64,000 nucleotides of DNA from Diphasiastrum complanatum (GCA_029204225.1 MU832257.1:1-64000); one strand, 5' to 3'. Counted from the first letter of the stretch, positions 22,811 to 36,539 are shown. Notes: generated by a model not told the origin, from the sequence alone. A program made the numbers and translations.

Positions 22811-24939
22811 ATGAGGAATAAATTGTGCGTAAAAGCATTGGGTTAATATAATACTTCATTCAAAATCAAGAAAGCATAAGAACAACAAATAAGATTTATG
22901 TAGCTCGAATGAGGACTTTGATTGAAGACCTTCATTAAGGTTATTAAATCTCAATGGAGGTCTAGTGTGATATACCATTGAAGAAGGTAAGAAATATGAA
23001 GGATTGTATAAGTTAAGGCCTCAAATAAGCAAGTTTTAAAATTTCAATTGAGGATTTTTATAATTGACCCTAATTGAATTGTAAAGGATGATTCAAGATG
23101 TCAAACAAGGTCTCAGTGCTTCAAGACCTTGATAGAGCTCTAGTCATTCAAAAGCTCAATCAAGGTCTTGAAGCATGCAAACCTCAAATGAGATTCAAAA
23201 TAGATCAAAAGCATCAGACAATGACACCTTGAGCAAGCTTTTGGAGTTTAATACTTTCAAAAAGATCTTTTAACATAAATACAAAGCTACTTTGATTGAG
23301 GTTTCCATATATATTTTTATTCATGACAAGCATTAGATGAAGTTTAAACACAGAAAGGGCCTTCTGCCAAGATTCCTTTTTCATTTTTTATTCACTATTA
23401 TTCACTTCTTTTGTACATGTGGCCCAATAGTTTATTGACATAGTGGCTTTAACGTAACGTTACTTCTTTGAGTCACATTTTGAGTTTACACTAAAAATGG
23501 CATAACTTTTGATTTCCATATCAGAATGTGATGAAAATTAGTGCGTTGGAAAGCACTCGTCAAGCGAGACGAGCACTTTCCAATGATATATTAGATGTCA
23601 TACTTCTGAGCTACTACTTCTGAGCTACTACTAAAAAGTTATAGCGACTCAAAGATATTGGTTGAAAATAGTGACAAAATGCAAAAGATTTGGCACGAAT
23701 TCATATGCGGCCCTTTTTGAACTCAAACTTTCTCTAATGCTTCGATGTGATGTCGATTGACTTTATGATTTAATTGCATCTACATTCAAAGAATATGTTG
23801 CAATTTTTGATCTGCTATAATACTCACGAAAAAAATGCTTGACGAGTACCCTCATCTATAGCATGCTTGAACGTAGCATACTTAAGTAAATTTCTCTATA
23901 GTAATAACAATCATCCTCATAGACGGCATAAATAAAGGCTTTTGTTTATGAAAGCGAGTCTTGTGCTTGAGTGCATATTAAATCACGATCAAGGTTCAAA
24001 AGTTCATCTAAGTTGCTTTGCCCAAGAAGTCACGAGTACCGTACATTAGAGAGCTGAGACCTAGCTGGCACTGGTGAGCTGCCCAAGTTTCTGTCTGCCG
24101 GACTCCCCCTATAGTTCTGGTGTGATTCAGCTCGCCCCCTCTGTCCTGGAATATAGTGCTTTCTAGTAAAGCATGCTTTTCTGGACTTAGTTTTTATTTT
24201 GCTGATTAAGCCTGGCACGCCTGGTAGAATCAGTCTAGCTCCTAGGCATGGGTCCCGAGAGCCATCCGGTGGCAAAATCAACTTGGCTCCTGACTCGAGC
24301 TCCAGAGCTAGCTCATGACTTGTAACTACTTGGCTGGCTCACCACAGGTCAGAGGCTCAGTCCTTGACTTCCTAACTCACTCTGGGACCTTTAAGGAGTG
24401 TCACCCCTTAGAGTCTTACAGGGTATCTTGGTGCACATGAGTCCACTTTACAACATCCTCTCCTCGTTTGAAAAAGCTGATGTCCTCATCAGGGCCAAAC
24501 TAGACCTAGGATGCATGGCACGAGCTTATTCACTGGTCTTAACAACTTAAATTAAAAATACATTGGCAATACACAAGAAAAGTGTAGATCAAGTTCACTT
24601 ACGTAAAACTTGTATAAAGCTACAGTGATTTATTGACAAACTAAGAAAGATACCTTGAAGTTTCTTGAACTTCAGAGTGGTCGTGAGTGTTCATAAAGGA
24701 GACATGCCGCCAGGTTGTGCATTGTGTGCCAATCTAGAAAAATGGCTGTTGCGTTGATTTTTCTAGTAAGTAATCTTTCAGTACTTCTAGGGCTCCCATC
24801 TTAAGTTTGTCTTTGTACCCCCAAAAAGCCTCAATGAGTGGAGCCCGTAGCCACTCACTAGATATTCGCATTGAACGCCAGTTCTTTCTATGTGCCAATA
24901 TCAAGTTGTCTCTTTGTATCCTCAAGTGCCGTTGGTGGG
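22811..24939. other. No recognisable gene
   Basis: AT-rich, without a known family on either strand. A phrase about AAAATGGCATAACTTTTGA with flanking imperfect inverted repeats (about 23500-23640, CAAGCGAGACGAGCACTTTCCAATG type) occurs, of unknown meaning. A 63-codon minus-strand ORF at 24734-24925 is unassigned. Confidence 0.35.
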
Positions 24940-25691
24940 TGTGTAGGGTCGAAGTTTTTGCGTCGTAGTAGCCCTCCCGCTTGTCAACAAGGGTTAGAAC
25001 ACTGGATAGGTGCCTAATTATGAATAGATGCTACTTTTAGATAGTTCTCTACTTTTTCCTAACACTAAACCACTAACACTACTCACCCCTAACTCTACCC
25101 CACTAAACTAACATTCATCATGATTTTTGTGAAAGGGAAAAGAGAGTATAACTGAGAGAGAGAGAAATAGAGGAGAGAGAAAGGGTTAGCTCAAATGCTC
25201 CTTATGCTTGTAAATGGAGAAACATTCATTATCACAACCAAAAATATGTAAACTAGAACTAAATAGAAAGCACAATCAAAAAGCATTAGCAAGTAGTGAA
25301 TAGCAAATGAGGATGCTTCTCTCCAAAGTTTGGTAGAGTTTCCTGCTTCTCAATAAGCATGAAAAATAGAGTACAAATGATGTCTTTTTATAAAAGGGAA
25401 AGGCCCTTGCCCTAAAATTCTATTGGCTAATATGTATATTGATCCTATCCATTCATCTTGGACCCAACTTAATCCAAGGGTCCACAAAAAGTACATTAGA
25501 ATTCACAAGATTCATGTGAGTCCAAAGTTGGACCCAACTCTAAACTAATAAACTTCCAAGTTTAAAATGACTTTGGGCCTCAAGTTTTATTTTAATTACA
25601 AGGGGCCCAAGTCCATTATTCTATTTACAATCACCTTGCGTGATCTTTGGGTCATGGACTTATACGTGCAGGAAGCCATGCCCTCGCAACA
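24940..25691 (-). repeat. 3' LTR of Gypsy-B
   Basis: On the minus strand it starts TGTTGCGAGGGCATGG and ends near CGACCCTACACA (left edge 24940 or 24942). It follows the organisation of the Gypsy-A/C LTR: a GTATAAGTCCATG block, CCAATAG, then a TATA box (CTTTTATAAAAAG). A G-rich tract, ATTGGGGGTATT, resembling the Gypsy-C polypurine tract lies about 45 bp outside (25730-25745), so a small insertion or a boundary error is possible. Confidence 0.75.
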
Positions 25692-25984
25692 CATTTATTG
25701 ACTCATTTCCTTTATCCGCTCTATATTGGGAATACCCCCAATAGGACCCACGACCTGAAGTAGTGCCAGTCCCTCGACACTCTACCAGTTCAGTAAAGTG
25801 AGCGCTTGGCTCGTCGCTGGTTGATCAGGTATGTCGTTACGTCTTCCATGAAGGTGATTCTGCCAATATCTTTCAAGTCCGTACTTGTGTGCAAGGACTT
25901 GTGGACGTCGGTGATCCATCGTTGATCGATCCAAGCTTGAAAGCGGCTTGTCCAGGGGTGGCCCAGAAGGCCGGCTCGTTAATA

Positions 25985-28706
25985 TACACAAGCGATTGAC
26001 AGCTGATCCTCTATGCGATCTAAGGCCAATGCCTTATTTGGATCAAAACAAATTGGTGGGAGAAAGTTATCCCACTTGGTCTCGATGCCCATCGGATATT
26101 CCAAGTCTCGGACGTAAGTTGCTACCGCGCGGACTGTTGGATCTGGGCAATTGAAATACTCCATGGAAAATTTGTTGAGAGCTCTTTGGGCACCTACAAC
26201 TATTGTCCAGCCCTGCTCGGAGTTGATCTTTGGCCAATTGCAGTTGTTGAGCGTGATTTTGTCCATTGGGGTGTCGCATTCCGCCCATTTGGTTTGTTGT
26301 AGACATGGCAAGAAATGGGCGTTTACTCGAAGTTGCTGAGGACTTGTCCATTAAGCCCTGATGGCCGCAGGATCATGCTTGAAGAGCTGCTGATGCCACT
26401 CTAGTTGTGGTAAGAGGGCGGGAAGTGCCTGCAGCTCGTTTCCCTTGATAGTTTGCGATGAGAAAGATATCTGCCGACCTCCTCTTGAAGACTCGTGGGG
26501 ATATTTGGATAAGAATTCGTTGATTTTCTCCTCCATAGACTTGGGACATCTGAAAGCCCGGCTGGCAGATATAGTGCACGAGCCTCTTGATGAGGAGGCT
26601 TATCCTTCCCCGTAGCTATGATTGGGACCCGTGTCTTGGCCTTGGTCCTACATCTCAACTCCAGTATCATGAGGTCCTTGGTCTTACCCGCCTGACCCCT
26701 GATCCTGACTTGTGGCCCTTGTTGCCTGCTGGACTTGGTCTTGGCTCGTACTTGCTTGTGCAACATCAAAGAGAGGTGGCATTGGAATCACCACCGAGGT
26801 TGGTTGAGCCTTCTGCTCCATAACCTGTTGACAAGCCTTCAGAGCTTGTTTGGCCTGGACAAGCTCCTGAGTTGCGTTGGCCTGGTACTTGTCGAACTCC
26901 GCCTAGTAGTTGTTCAGAGTTTGACTGTAGACCTGCACCTGACGTCGGAAGAGATTCATCTCTACCTGAGATAGTGGCCTTGAGTCATGTGTAGGTTGCG
27001 CTAACCAAGCGAGTTTTTCACTTTGCAATGCTTGCACCTCCACCCCTAGGTGTGTATTTTTTGCTTCATATATTTGGAGTTGCACCTGGAGGGGAGCAAG
27101 CCGTTGGGACGTTTCAAACTGAAGCTCTTGCACATTGGTAGAGGCATCTGCCCTGGCTACTACCGCATCCTGGATGAATATTCTCAAGGCTTGGTAGGCC
27201 ATCGTTAAGTCCGTTGGAGCAGCCGGTACATTGACACTTGTAGGGGTTTGTGTGGTAGTGGCCTCGACGACTGTACGGTGCCGTCGTTGTTGTCTTCAAT
27301 GAGTTTCTTTGGTGATCTCTTGTCATTTGGTGCAGGGATATGTCCGATCCAGCGATGGAATGAAAATAGTTTGTACAAATGCATCATCAGGAAACGGTTG
27401 TTCACCCTTAGTAGCCTTCGATGGAGAAGTGGGTGGTGTGGGAGGAACATAAATGGAAATAGGGATGAGGACAGTTTGTCCAAAAGAGAGAATGGATGGA
27501 ACAGAAGGAAACTGTAGGGTGGTGTGGAGGACAGAAGGAGAAGATGGGGCGAAAGTGGTCTGGCATGGCGGTGAAAAGTTTATGACCTGCATTCACACCA
27601 GGGTGTCCGGAGACAACTGTGAATCAGCAGGATTGAACTAGAGAGAGACAACAGTGGAAACAAAGGTAATGGATGATGCGATAGTAATGGAAGGAGTGGT
27701 GGAAGATGGAACAGATGGAGAAGTAGTATCTACAAAGGAGATATGAATGAAAATAGAAGCAGCAGTTGTGGGTGGAACAGAAGGAAGAGGAATGGCAACG
27801 GAAATAGTGGCAGGGAGTTGTACAGTTGCAGTTGTTACTGGTGTGATGGTGGTGGTATGCCATCTAGTGGTAGGTGGAAATGAGGAGGAAGGGGTAGCAC
27901 CACGCATTCTTTTGCTGGCCATCGTGTCAGTGACTGCAAGTTGGGCAGACGTGGATGCGGTAGATGGAGAATAGAGGTTAGTGTGTAGTATTGTGGAAGA
28001 TAAAAGGCTGGAATGACAGAAGCCACACACTTTCACCTCAAGAAGTGCATAGGCAAAGTTACACAGTAGGGGGCCCACTGCAATACGCTCTCGAGTGTTT
28101 GGTTTGATGAAAATTGTTAGTTCGTGGATGAGGAAGGCATGCCAGTCATATGGCGCAACCGTGGGGCCATGGAATCCCAAGAAAAACTCCACAATCTGAC
28201 TAAGCAACTTGGACTGGATTCTTTCCTTGCGAAATGTTGATACAACCAAAAAGATGTTCAGTAGATGCACAGTCGCCTGAATTACTGGGTCTGTGATAGC
28301 CTCTATCAGGTACCCATTGTTAGTTTGGATTGGAATTTCAGGTGAGGTCTAGGTTATGAAAGGTTTTATTAAGGCTTTTGCTTGACGATGAGAGATGCGG
28401 ACATAATGCCAACAGTGACCATCAAGTCTATGTTAATCTGTACCTTGTACGTGGAACCCTGGTACAGAAAGTGGAAATGCTTCTTTTGCACATCCCAGGT
28501 GGAGTAAGCATGAAGGGCGAGGCCCATGTTGATGTCAGGGCTGAAAAGTGCCAGGTAGAATCCCATTGCTTCAAGAAGTGGGCCAACAATTGAAGCCATG
28601 GTTTAATCAGGACATCAGAAGGCAAGGGCCAAATCTGGGTGGCTGATTGTATCTCGCACTGGATCACTTGCTTGGTGCCAGAGTCGTCAGAAGGTGAGGA
28701 GGCCAT
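25985..28706 (-). pseudogene. Gypsy-B ORF3, extra gene in env position
   Basis: A gene of unknown function downstream of integrase, shared with Gypsy-C and Gypsy-E. In order: an N-terminal domain with VGPLLEAMGFYLALFSP, ALHAYSTWDVQKKHFHFLYQ and GSTYKV (28370-28600); a helical block with LLNIFLVVSTFRKERIQSKL and LTIFIKPNTRERIAVGPLL (28060-28270); a Thr/Ser/Pro-rich linker (27640-27960); a probable coiled coil (LQVQLQIYEAKNTH, EVQALQSEK; 26903-27200); and a C-terminal domain with PHESSRGG (about 26490) and IETKWDNFLPPICFDPNKAL then RIEDQLSIACVY (25985-26090). Gypsy-C carries the same blocks in the same order, so the protein was conserved across copies. Several frameshifts mean this copy is dead. 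No signal peptide or clear membrane segment was seen, arguing against a classical envelope protein. Confidence 0.78.
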
Positions 28707-30649
28707 GTTGGCAATGATAGTTAAAGTTCATTAAAAAGTAAGAAAAATAGTGGAATTGGTAAAAAGTGATGGAAACGAGAAAAATAGTGGAAAACCAGAA
28801 TTGGATGGTAGTAACGGCAGTTCAGAGCGTAGATCTGAGTTTGGAGTATGCAAATGATGGCTTGTATGAACTTTGGTTACATTCGGAGAACTTGAAAAAT
28901 TTGGTCGAAATTTGAGTAGAGCTTCGCTAGGAAAGGTGACAAATGACTTGAATTTAGCCCTTATATAGCAGATTTTAGAGTGCATATTAGGTGAAATCCA
29001 TTTTCCCTTGCTCAGTTCAACCCAAATTTTGGCAGGGACCTTCTTCACAAAATTCTAAGACCTCAGAGAAGTCTGCAAGAGTTCAGGAGGTGATTTGACT
29101 GCCCTGCGAAGGTTTTGCGAGGGTTTAGACAGTCTGCGAGGGTTCAATCCTCCCAGGAGGTGAATGCTCAAACAACTTGCTCTTGTGGTTGGATTTTCAA
29201 GATCAGACCATGTAGACAGGCTAATTTCACTACTCTGATTCCATATATACCTCTTGCGAAGCTTGGTTTGATGATCTTAATGCTCTGCGAGGGTTCTAAA
29301 GATTCTGCTCCTTGGAACCTTCACACACACTAAAAAAATGATGTTTTTTTCATCAGTAACTCTCGCAGAGATTTTTATAGATGCATCTGGGTCAGATCTA
29401 GTGACTGTCCAAGTTTCAAGAGCATCTCCCAGGGAATCTCCAAAAATCATGAAAAAAGTGCTCTTTTTGAGTGTTTTTTGACGAGATCTTGAGATTCTCT
29501 AATTTTTAACTTTTGCAAACTGGTAATCTGTTACATCCATATTAGATATGACTATTGATAACTCTTTAAAAGTTTTGATAGATATTTGGTAGCAGATCCA
29601 TCAGTTTTGGTGAAATTTGCCCTTATTTTGTCATGGTTTTTGAGATCGAGGTCTCTAATCTGCAAATTGGGGGGCTTATTGGTGTAATCTGATGATCTAC
29701 TTTTCTCTTGATCCTATTTGGATCTGGATCTTGTTGTATCTTCTTTGATCTTGCTAGATCTGGTTGAATCTTGATGAATCTAGCTTGATCTGGCTTGATC
29801 TTCCTAGATCTAGTTCTGATGGCCTAGCAGATAAACTTTTCGTAACATGCCACCACCAACCTGGATCTGTCTCACTGCAATGTCCAGTACTTGTGCAACT
29901 GACTACCGTTGATGGGTGTGTCGAAAGGTGTCCCATCTAGCTTCTCCAAATCATGGCTCCATTGTGAAATTTTTAGCACGTGTAAACTTTCCCACACACC
30001 CTACAGGATTTTACTGAGGTGTTGTGATTGGACAAGATTGATCAAAGAACAGTATACTTGAAAAATCTAAGGCAAGAGCACAATGGCATACATTTGATGA
30101 AAAAATCTAACTCTTCACTATGAGAAATGAATGTCAGAAATAATTCTAAGTGTTCAGTATGAGAAAAAAAAATCATATATAGAAAACTCGAGTAGAGAGA
30201 GAATGAGTCCAAAACACCAAAATCTCAATATTCACAATGTGGCAAAACATGCCCAACTTTCCCTACATGAGAGAGACTCGAATTCCTACAATGGAGTTGC
30301 ATGGAAAGTCCACTTAACTGAATTAATTCACCTACCATAGATCCACATGTGTAACTGCATGCATGTATATTGCATGTACTGCATGTCAACTCATAAAACT
30401 GCTTAGACATGTGTAGATCACAGAAACTACTTTGCATGTTGCATGCACTGATTGCATGTGGCTTGCATGCATACAATAAAACTCTGCATGCTATCTAAAC
30501 ATCTGCATGTCATCATAATTGAACATATCTAACTCAAATCCGAGCTACACTAGAAGGATATGTGCTCAATTCACACTCCTTTTATGTACAACATGAAATC
30601 TAGTGGAAATCATCATGGACATGACCCCAAACTCGAGATAGGAAAATAA
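28707..30649 (-). other. Gypsy-B spacer between integrase and ORF3
   Basis: No gene recognised. It contains TGCGAGGGTT / TGCGAAGGTT repeats (about 29070-29365), a version of the GGCGAAGGTT motif of the sister elements. It also has a cluster of GCATG words (30357-30510). Confidence 0.6.
30357..30510. repeat. Cluster of GCATG / CATGCA words
   Basis: About ten GCATG occurrences in 150 bases, including GCATGCATG twice. CATGCA is the core of the plant RY element bound by B3-domain factors, but whether this cluster is a regulatory site is not shown. Confidence 0.6.
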
Positions 30650-33500
30650 TATTTTAATAATCTTCACATCCACGATTAAGAAGTTCTTTGATCTAAGAAG
30701 GACCTTCGCCTATGAATTTTAATTTCCCCTTGATCGCCTTGGTTTTATACATCAGGACTAGATCTTCGGATTGAAGATCTTTCTTTTGTAACCTACGATC
30801 GTGCCATGCTTTGCATCTTTCCTTTTCAGCTGCTAGTGCATGCATAGCTAGTAAGCGTGTTTCACAGAGCTTATGCAGAGCTTTGTGGCGTAATTGTAGA
30901 GATTTGGATTCATCGAGGCGTTGTATTGTGGCAATCCTTAATGAAGAGACTAAAAACTCTACTGGCATTACAACATCCTGACCATAAACCAATTGGAATG
31001 GAGTTTGATCAGTGCTTCTCTTATATGTTGTCCTGAATGCCCACAGAGCTGCATGCAACTTGTGTTCCCAATCCGATCTGCTAGCTTCAATTGTTTTCGT
31101 GAGTACGCTACACAAGATCTTATTGGATGATTCTACTTGCCCATTACCGTGAGGATAATAAGGCATACTGGTTCTATGGATCACGAAGAATTCCTCCAAC
31201 AAGACCCTGATGGTCTCATTGATGAAATGACTTCCACGATCGCTGACTATCTCCACCAGGCACCCAAAGCGCACAATGATATTTTCATAGAGAAACTTGG
31301 CAGTGGTCCTAGCATCAGCTACTCTTACTGCCTTGGCTTCGACCCACTTGGTGAGGTAGTCGGTGGCCATGATTATATATCGAACTTGGGTACTTCTTGT
31401 TGCAGGGTGAATTGGACCAATACAATCCAATCCCACTTTTCAAATGGTGCTTGGCTTAAGACCGAGTGTAGAAGTCATAATTCAATCTCGTCACTCTCCT
31501 TGCCCTTTGGCACACGTCACATTTCCTCAGGTATTTTTTCGTATCCTTATGAATCGTTGGCCACTAGCATCCTGATTGTAAGATCTTGCGAACTGTAGTG
31601 TCAGATGCAAAATGGCCTCCACCCATGCCTTCATGTGAAAGCGAAATGATTTGAGTGGCCTCATGAAGAATACATCGTTGAAGAATCCCATCTGGTCCTC
31701 TTCGGTACAATTGGCCGGCAATCAACTGATAAGGTCTAGCTTTCAAGATCAATTTTCGCTGATCCGCCTTTGGTAGTGATTTGTCTGCTTGGCCCCTCAT
31801 TAGGTATTCAACTATGTCAGCAGCCCATTTCAGTACTATGTCTACGTAAAATAAGACAACATTAGGTAGCTCATCGTCGGGTTGGGTTGCAACCTCCTTC
31901 CCCTTGATTCGTGACACATGATCTGCCATGTAGTGTTGTTTTCCCTTGCAAGCTGCTATTCGAAAATCAATTTCTAACAACAGAAGTAGCCATCGAGTGA
32001 TTCTCCCTGTGTTGCAGTTTTTGTTAATGAGATAGAGTTAGGATTGATGGTTTGTATAAAAGACAAAGTGTGTGGCCATCAAGTAATACCGAAACTTCTT
32101 AATCGCATATATCATTGCCAGTGCTTCACGCTCTGTTGTTGAATAATTCATTTATGTATCACTGAGTTGTCGGCTTGCAAATTGGATCGAAAAATTCTTT
32201 TTGTGTTCTCCTGGCTGGGTTAAGACTGCTCCTACTGCATACTTCGATGCGTCCGTATGCACATGAAACTCAATGGACCAATTGGGTGGCCGTAAGATTG
32301 GTGCTGAAACCAATGCATCTTTAAGTTTTTGGAAAGCCTTTAGGGCTTTCTCATTCCAATGTGGATTTGTTGTGAGTTTGTAAATTGGTCGTGCTAACTC
32401 CGCAAAATCTAGAATGAAAATTCTGAAATCGTTAGCATGACCCATAAAGATGTAGATCTCGCGGATCGTTCCTGGAGGTGGTAGATCAACAATGATCCTG
32501 ATTTTTGATAGGTCTGTGATGATCCCGTGTCTAGACACTATATGGCTGAGAATCAAGCCATGTGTAATCCAAAATTGACATTTTTTTGGATTCAAGGAGA
32601 TCTGGAATTCACGACATTTTTGTAGCACCTTCTCCAGATTGGATAAGTGTTCAGAGTCTGGTCCATGCACACACAGATTGTCCAAGAAAATTTCCAAAAA
32701 TTTCTACAAATACTCTTTGAATGCCGTCTGTATGACTCGTTGGAAGGTGCTTGGGGCATTACAAAGTCCGAATGACATCACCTTATAGGCATAGGTTCCC
32801 CATTCCGTGGCAAATGTTGTCTTATGCCGGTCTTGGGGTGCTATCTTCACTTGATTGTAATCGCTGAAGCCATCTAAGAAACTGTAGGCTTCGGCTCCAG
32901 CTACTCTGTCAAGGACACTTTCTGTAAAGGGCAAAGGAAAATGATCCTTTTTGGTGACTACGTTTAGCGCCTTCAGATTCACACAAATTTGCATTTTGCC
33001 ATTCTTCTTGGGTACTATAACTATCGACAATACCTATTCGGTGTGCTCAATTTCGTAAATGAAATTTGCTTCTAACAGCTTCTGTAATTCTTGCTTGATC
33101 AGCTCCATGTAGTTTGGGTTGCAACAATAGTAACGACTCACCTTGGGGACTGCTCCATCCACCAAGTGTATGGTCTGTTGGACTACTGTTGGTGGGAGGC
33201 CCTTCAGATCGCTGTAATTCCAGACAAAACAGTCCATGTACTCTACCAACAATGATCGTAGCCTTTTGAATTGTGTGGGCGTTTACTGTTCTCCCATATG
33301 CACTATCTTTTCTTCTTCACCCAGATCAGCAAGGTTCATTGGTTGCGTTCATGCAGGTCCCTCGAAGACTTGTTCCGCTGGCACCTGACTTTGATCAGGT
33401 TCTCATTGGGCTTGCGACAACATAATTACCACATCCTCCAAGGTATAGTTCTTGAAAGTCTCAGGCATCTTGTGAACTGGTGCTCGTTGTAGTGCAATTT
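30650..33500 (-). pseudogene. pol: Gypsy-B pol: RT, RNase H, integrase
   Basis: Minus-strand order: LEDVVIMLSQAQ and TQPMNLADLGEEEKIVH (33300-33450), VPKVSRYYCCNPNYMELIKQ, RT with MSIVIVPKKNGKMQICVNLK (33000), FLDGFSDYNQVKI, FGLCNAPSTFQRVIQ (32720-32760) and EIFLDNLCVHG (32670). RNase H has FHVHTDASKYAVGAVLTQPG (32250) and TTEREALAMIY. The integrase zinc finger has SHEGMGGGHF and CDVCQRA; the integrase core keeps all three catalytic residues in ATDYLTKW, VSDRGSHF and GNGQVESSNK (31100-31380). The C-terminus ends with KGKLKFIGEGPS and no chromodomain, which suggests a non-chromovirus lineage. The RT catalytic box is damaged: FLDN in place of YLDD. Other stops and frameshifts occur at 32701, 32150 and 31560. 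Confidence 0.92.
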
Positions 33501-36500
33501 TCTGGTCAAAATTTCAAAATTTCAGCAATTACAATCATTGATGCTGATTTTCTAGAAGAAAATGTGCTAGATGTATCTCATATGTGCAAAATCTGCTATT
33601 ATGCCACTTTTTACTGATATACGAATGTGGCTATGTTAAAGAGTAGCTATGACATTCTATGGCATGTTCAAATGTCATAATCAATTTTCAAATGACAGTT
33701 ATATCAGACAAATTAGACCTATTTTTACTACATTACTATTTTTAGTAAGTTTGTTAAATAGCAATAAGCTATTTTTAGCAACACTCATAAGTGACTTTGA
33801 TGGATGATAATATCGACAGTTGCTAAGTAGTTTTATTAAATGGCAATTTTTCACCATATTGTAATGATGAAATGTACTTCATATCATGATTTATTAAAGA
33901 TACCCAGGTACCTTTAAGGCACTGACTTAAGTTTCAAGGAAGGGTCCTAAGGTTAAGGGTTCGACGACGATCAGTTGCGATTTCCAGTGAAGAGCAGTTT
34001 GTGACTTAAAAAAAATCTTGTTACTGAAAGAAGTGAAATGAAAACGGCAGTTAAAAAAATTGTTGATGCAAAGTACAATGTAGACTTACAACTCGAACTT
34101 GCTGGGTTGATGTCAGACAAGTTTTCCGAGTTCGAAATATTGATATTTTGATGATTTCCCTTGGTGGGGATGAGGGTTGATTATACCGAGTGTCGGTTTG
34201 TACGCGATACTGAGTTGCCAGTTTTATGATGGTTCGTGTTGAATACGAAGTCACAGGTAACACAGACAGGAATGTAGGAAAAAGTGATACTTAAGAGACA
34301 GTTCGACATCTGGGAAAAAATCGGAGTTTCGGAAAGCAGAAACCGAATGTGAATGTGGAGGCCAAAATGTTCAAAATAGGCCTAAAAAGCCCTTTGTGCA
34401 TTATGGAAGGCCTTTTTGTCAAAAAAGAAAGGTAGAATGAGTAGAAAGAAGAGAATGGCTTTCAAAAGAAAGTTGGTTATGAAGAGAGAAGGGTCGTGGG
34501 TTCTGAAAGAGAGAAAAAGACTCCTGAAGAGAAGAAGGCAGGGAAAGGGAAAAGAAGGAGGTTCATTCTACGTAGAGGAGAGAAGAGTTCAGAGGCTGTT
34601 CATGCAAGAACTGTGTCAATAGAGATGATCACAGAGCATTCAGTCCCTCTGATTTCTATTGTGAATGTAATCCCATATTTTTATTGATTCATGTTATAGA
34701 AATGGATGTATAATGAATTTTTGTGAGAAAGCTGACTCTGAAGGGTCTCCAGCGCTGCCTTGCTAAATTTTGGTGAATGCATTCTATTCCAACGTCCTTT
34801 TGGTTCTAATGATCCAAGGTGCACTCAGCCAGCGTCTGAAGTGATTGATAATCTGCATACCCTGTGGAAGAGTGAATATATTAAAGAATTGGAGCTGCAC
34901 ACCGCTGACTGCTGCGATCTGAACAAAAAAAAGAAAAGAAAAGAAGATAGGCCACGCTCCATCAGTGCGACCCCTGCTGTATATCTGAGGAGCGTATCTG
35001 TTCCCTCAGGCGGTTCTGATCCACACGACCCTGATATGTGCCATCCCTGTGTGTACCTGTGGAACGTGAAGAGCTGCACATCGCTACTATCCGTGAAGGA
35101 AGAGAGTCACTGTCCCATCGCTGTTTCTGTGGAAGAAAAACCTGATTTTGAAGAGAAAAAAACTGATTCGGAAGGGGAGATGCTGTTCTGTGAAAGGGAG
35201 GCCACGTTCCAACCCCGCTGACTACTGCTGTTCTGAAATGACAGAGAGGGGCGGCCTTCTTCTTGACTGAGGAGCAACCCATTCCATCAGGAGAGAGAGA
35301 GACTGAAGAGAGAGAGTGAAGAGTGAGGCTGAGGAGCGCCTGTTTGATCCATCGCGATCCAGACCACACTCCCTGCTGGAAGGCTGAGGCGCGACCTGCT
35401 CCACCACCCGCGACATGCTCCATCACGCTGCACATCGCGACCCAGCCCACGCCTAGTTTTTGGTTGAATGAGAGAGACGACCCGGTAAAGAATAAAATGG
35501 GAGCCGGCAGTCTGGAATCCCATTGAAAAAACCACAAAAAAATGAAGATATTAAAAAACCGGATGCCTGTTGAAGAAAAGACCTTAGCCATGGACAGTTC
35601 CCTGAAATTTTAAGTCAGAGCATAAGGATGTGAGGTGAAATCATTTACCTTTTTACTGTATTTTTTTTGTTAAGCATGTAGACTGGATTTTTTTTTCCGG
35701 TTATTATGAATACTAAGTATCTGTTTTTTTTTTAATCTAAAAAAAAAATGGATTCATGTGCTCATATTGAACCTATAACCCAGAGTATACAGTAAATGGT
35801 ATGTTTTTACAGTCTAATGAATTACAGATTTACCTTCTGCTGTAAAAACTCCAGAAAATAAAGAGCAATGAGATTCTGTTTTTATAAGGGAATATTATAT
35901 ATGCTTTTCAAGAGTTAAAATTATTAAGGATTTTCAAATGGCTATAACTTCTAATGCGTAACTCGGATCTAAATGATTTAAAAAGGTAAATTGATCCTTA
36001 AAACTCATAGAATTCACTAAGATTGAGAAAAATGACTTTTAAAAGAATCTTATCATAAATTTCTCAGTTTGAGTGATGTGTAATGCTTAACAAATTTACA
36101 AGTATGATAAATTAGCTATTGCTAATCCATTGAAAAACATGGAGAAGCTATCGCTCAAAGTGGTTGAAAAACACCATTAGAGCTATATATGTATATTATA
36201 TATTTCCAAAACCACATACAGTATCATGATAAAACCATTGAAAAAGATGGTCAAGCTTTCATAGATAAATCATGGCAGTTGCATCAAAGATTAAATCAAA
36301 TTAAGTTTGCTTGATTGGAGAGAATACAAGAATTAGTAAATGAAAAACATTCATATCATTGAGAAGAATATTTGAGATGGATTACTTATGAGGTGAATGG
36401 TTCGAACTTAAGTTACCTTCTAGTATAATCTATGGCAATATCCGAACTAGAAACCCAATGACTGGCTTCATAATCATACCAAAACCCCGCTATAGTGTTA

Positions 36501-36539
36501 TGAACACTATTAAGCAACACACCAAACATACCACACTCG
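33501..36539. other. Unidentified 3-kb insert inside Gypsy-B
   Basis: It separates the gag/protease linker (ends at AKVNML.., 36545) from the RT lead-in (TLEDVVIML, from 33500), which are adjacent in Gypsy-C near 51710-51760. It therefore looks inserted. Content: AT-rich 33500-34000, a purine-rich A/G stretch 34400-34600, and a GC-richer stretch with CTGCTGTTC and GA-rich words (34900-35500). The 153-codon ORF at 34760-35221 (+) and the overlapping minus-strand ORFs have no known relatives that I recognise. No LTR pair, TIR or target duplication was found. Confidence 0.55.

Noticed and set aside
27747-27974. Plus-strand ORF over the ORF3 linker
   Set aside because: It is the complement of the Thr/Ser/Pro-rich ORF3 part and has no domain of its own.
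34760-35221. 153-codon plus-strand ORF in the Gypsy-B insert
   Set aside because: Low-complexity Lys/Glu/Ser content and overlapping ORFs on the other strand of similar length; no family recognised.
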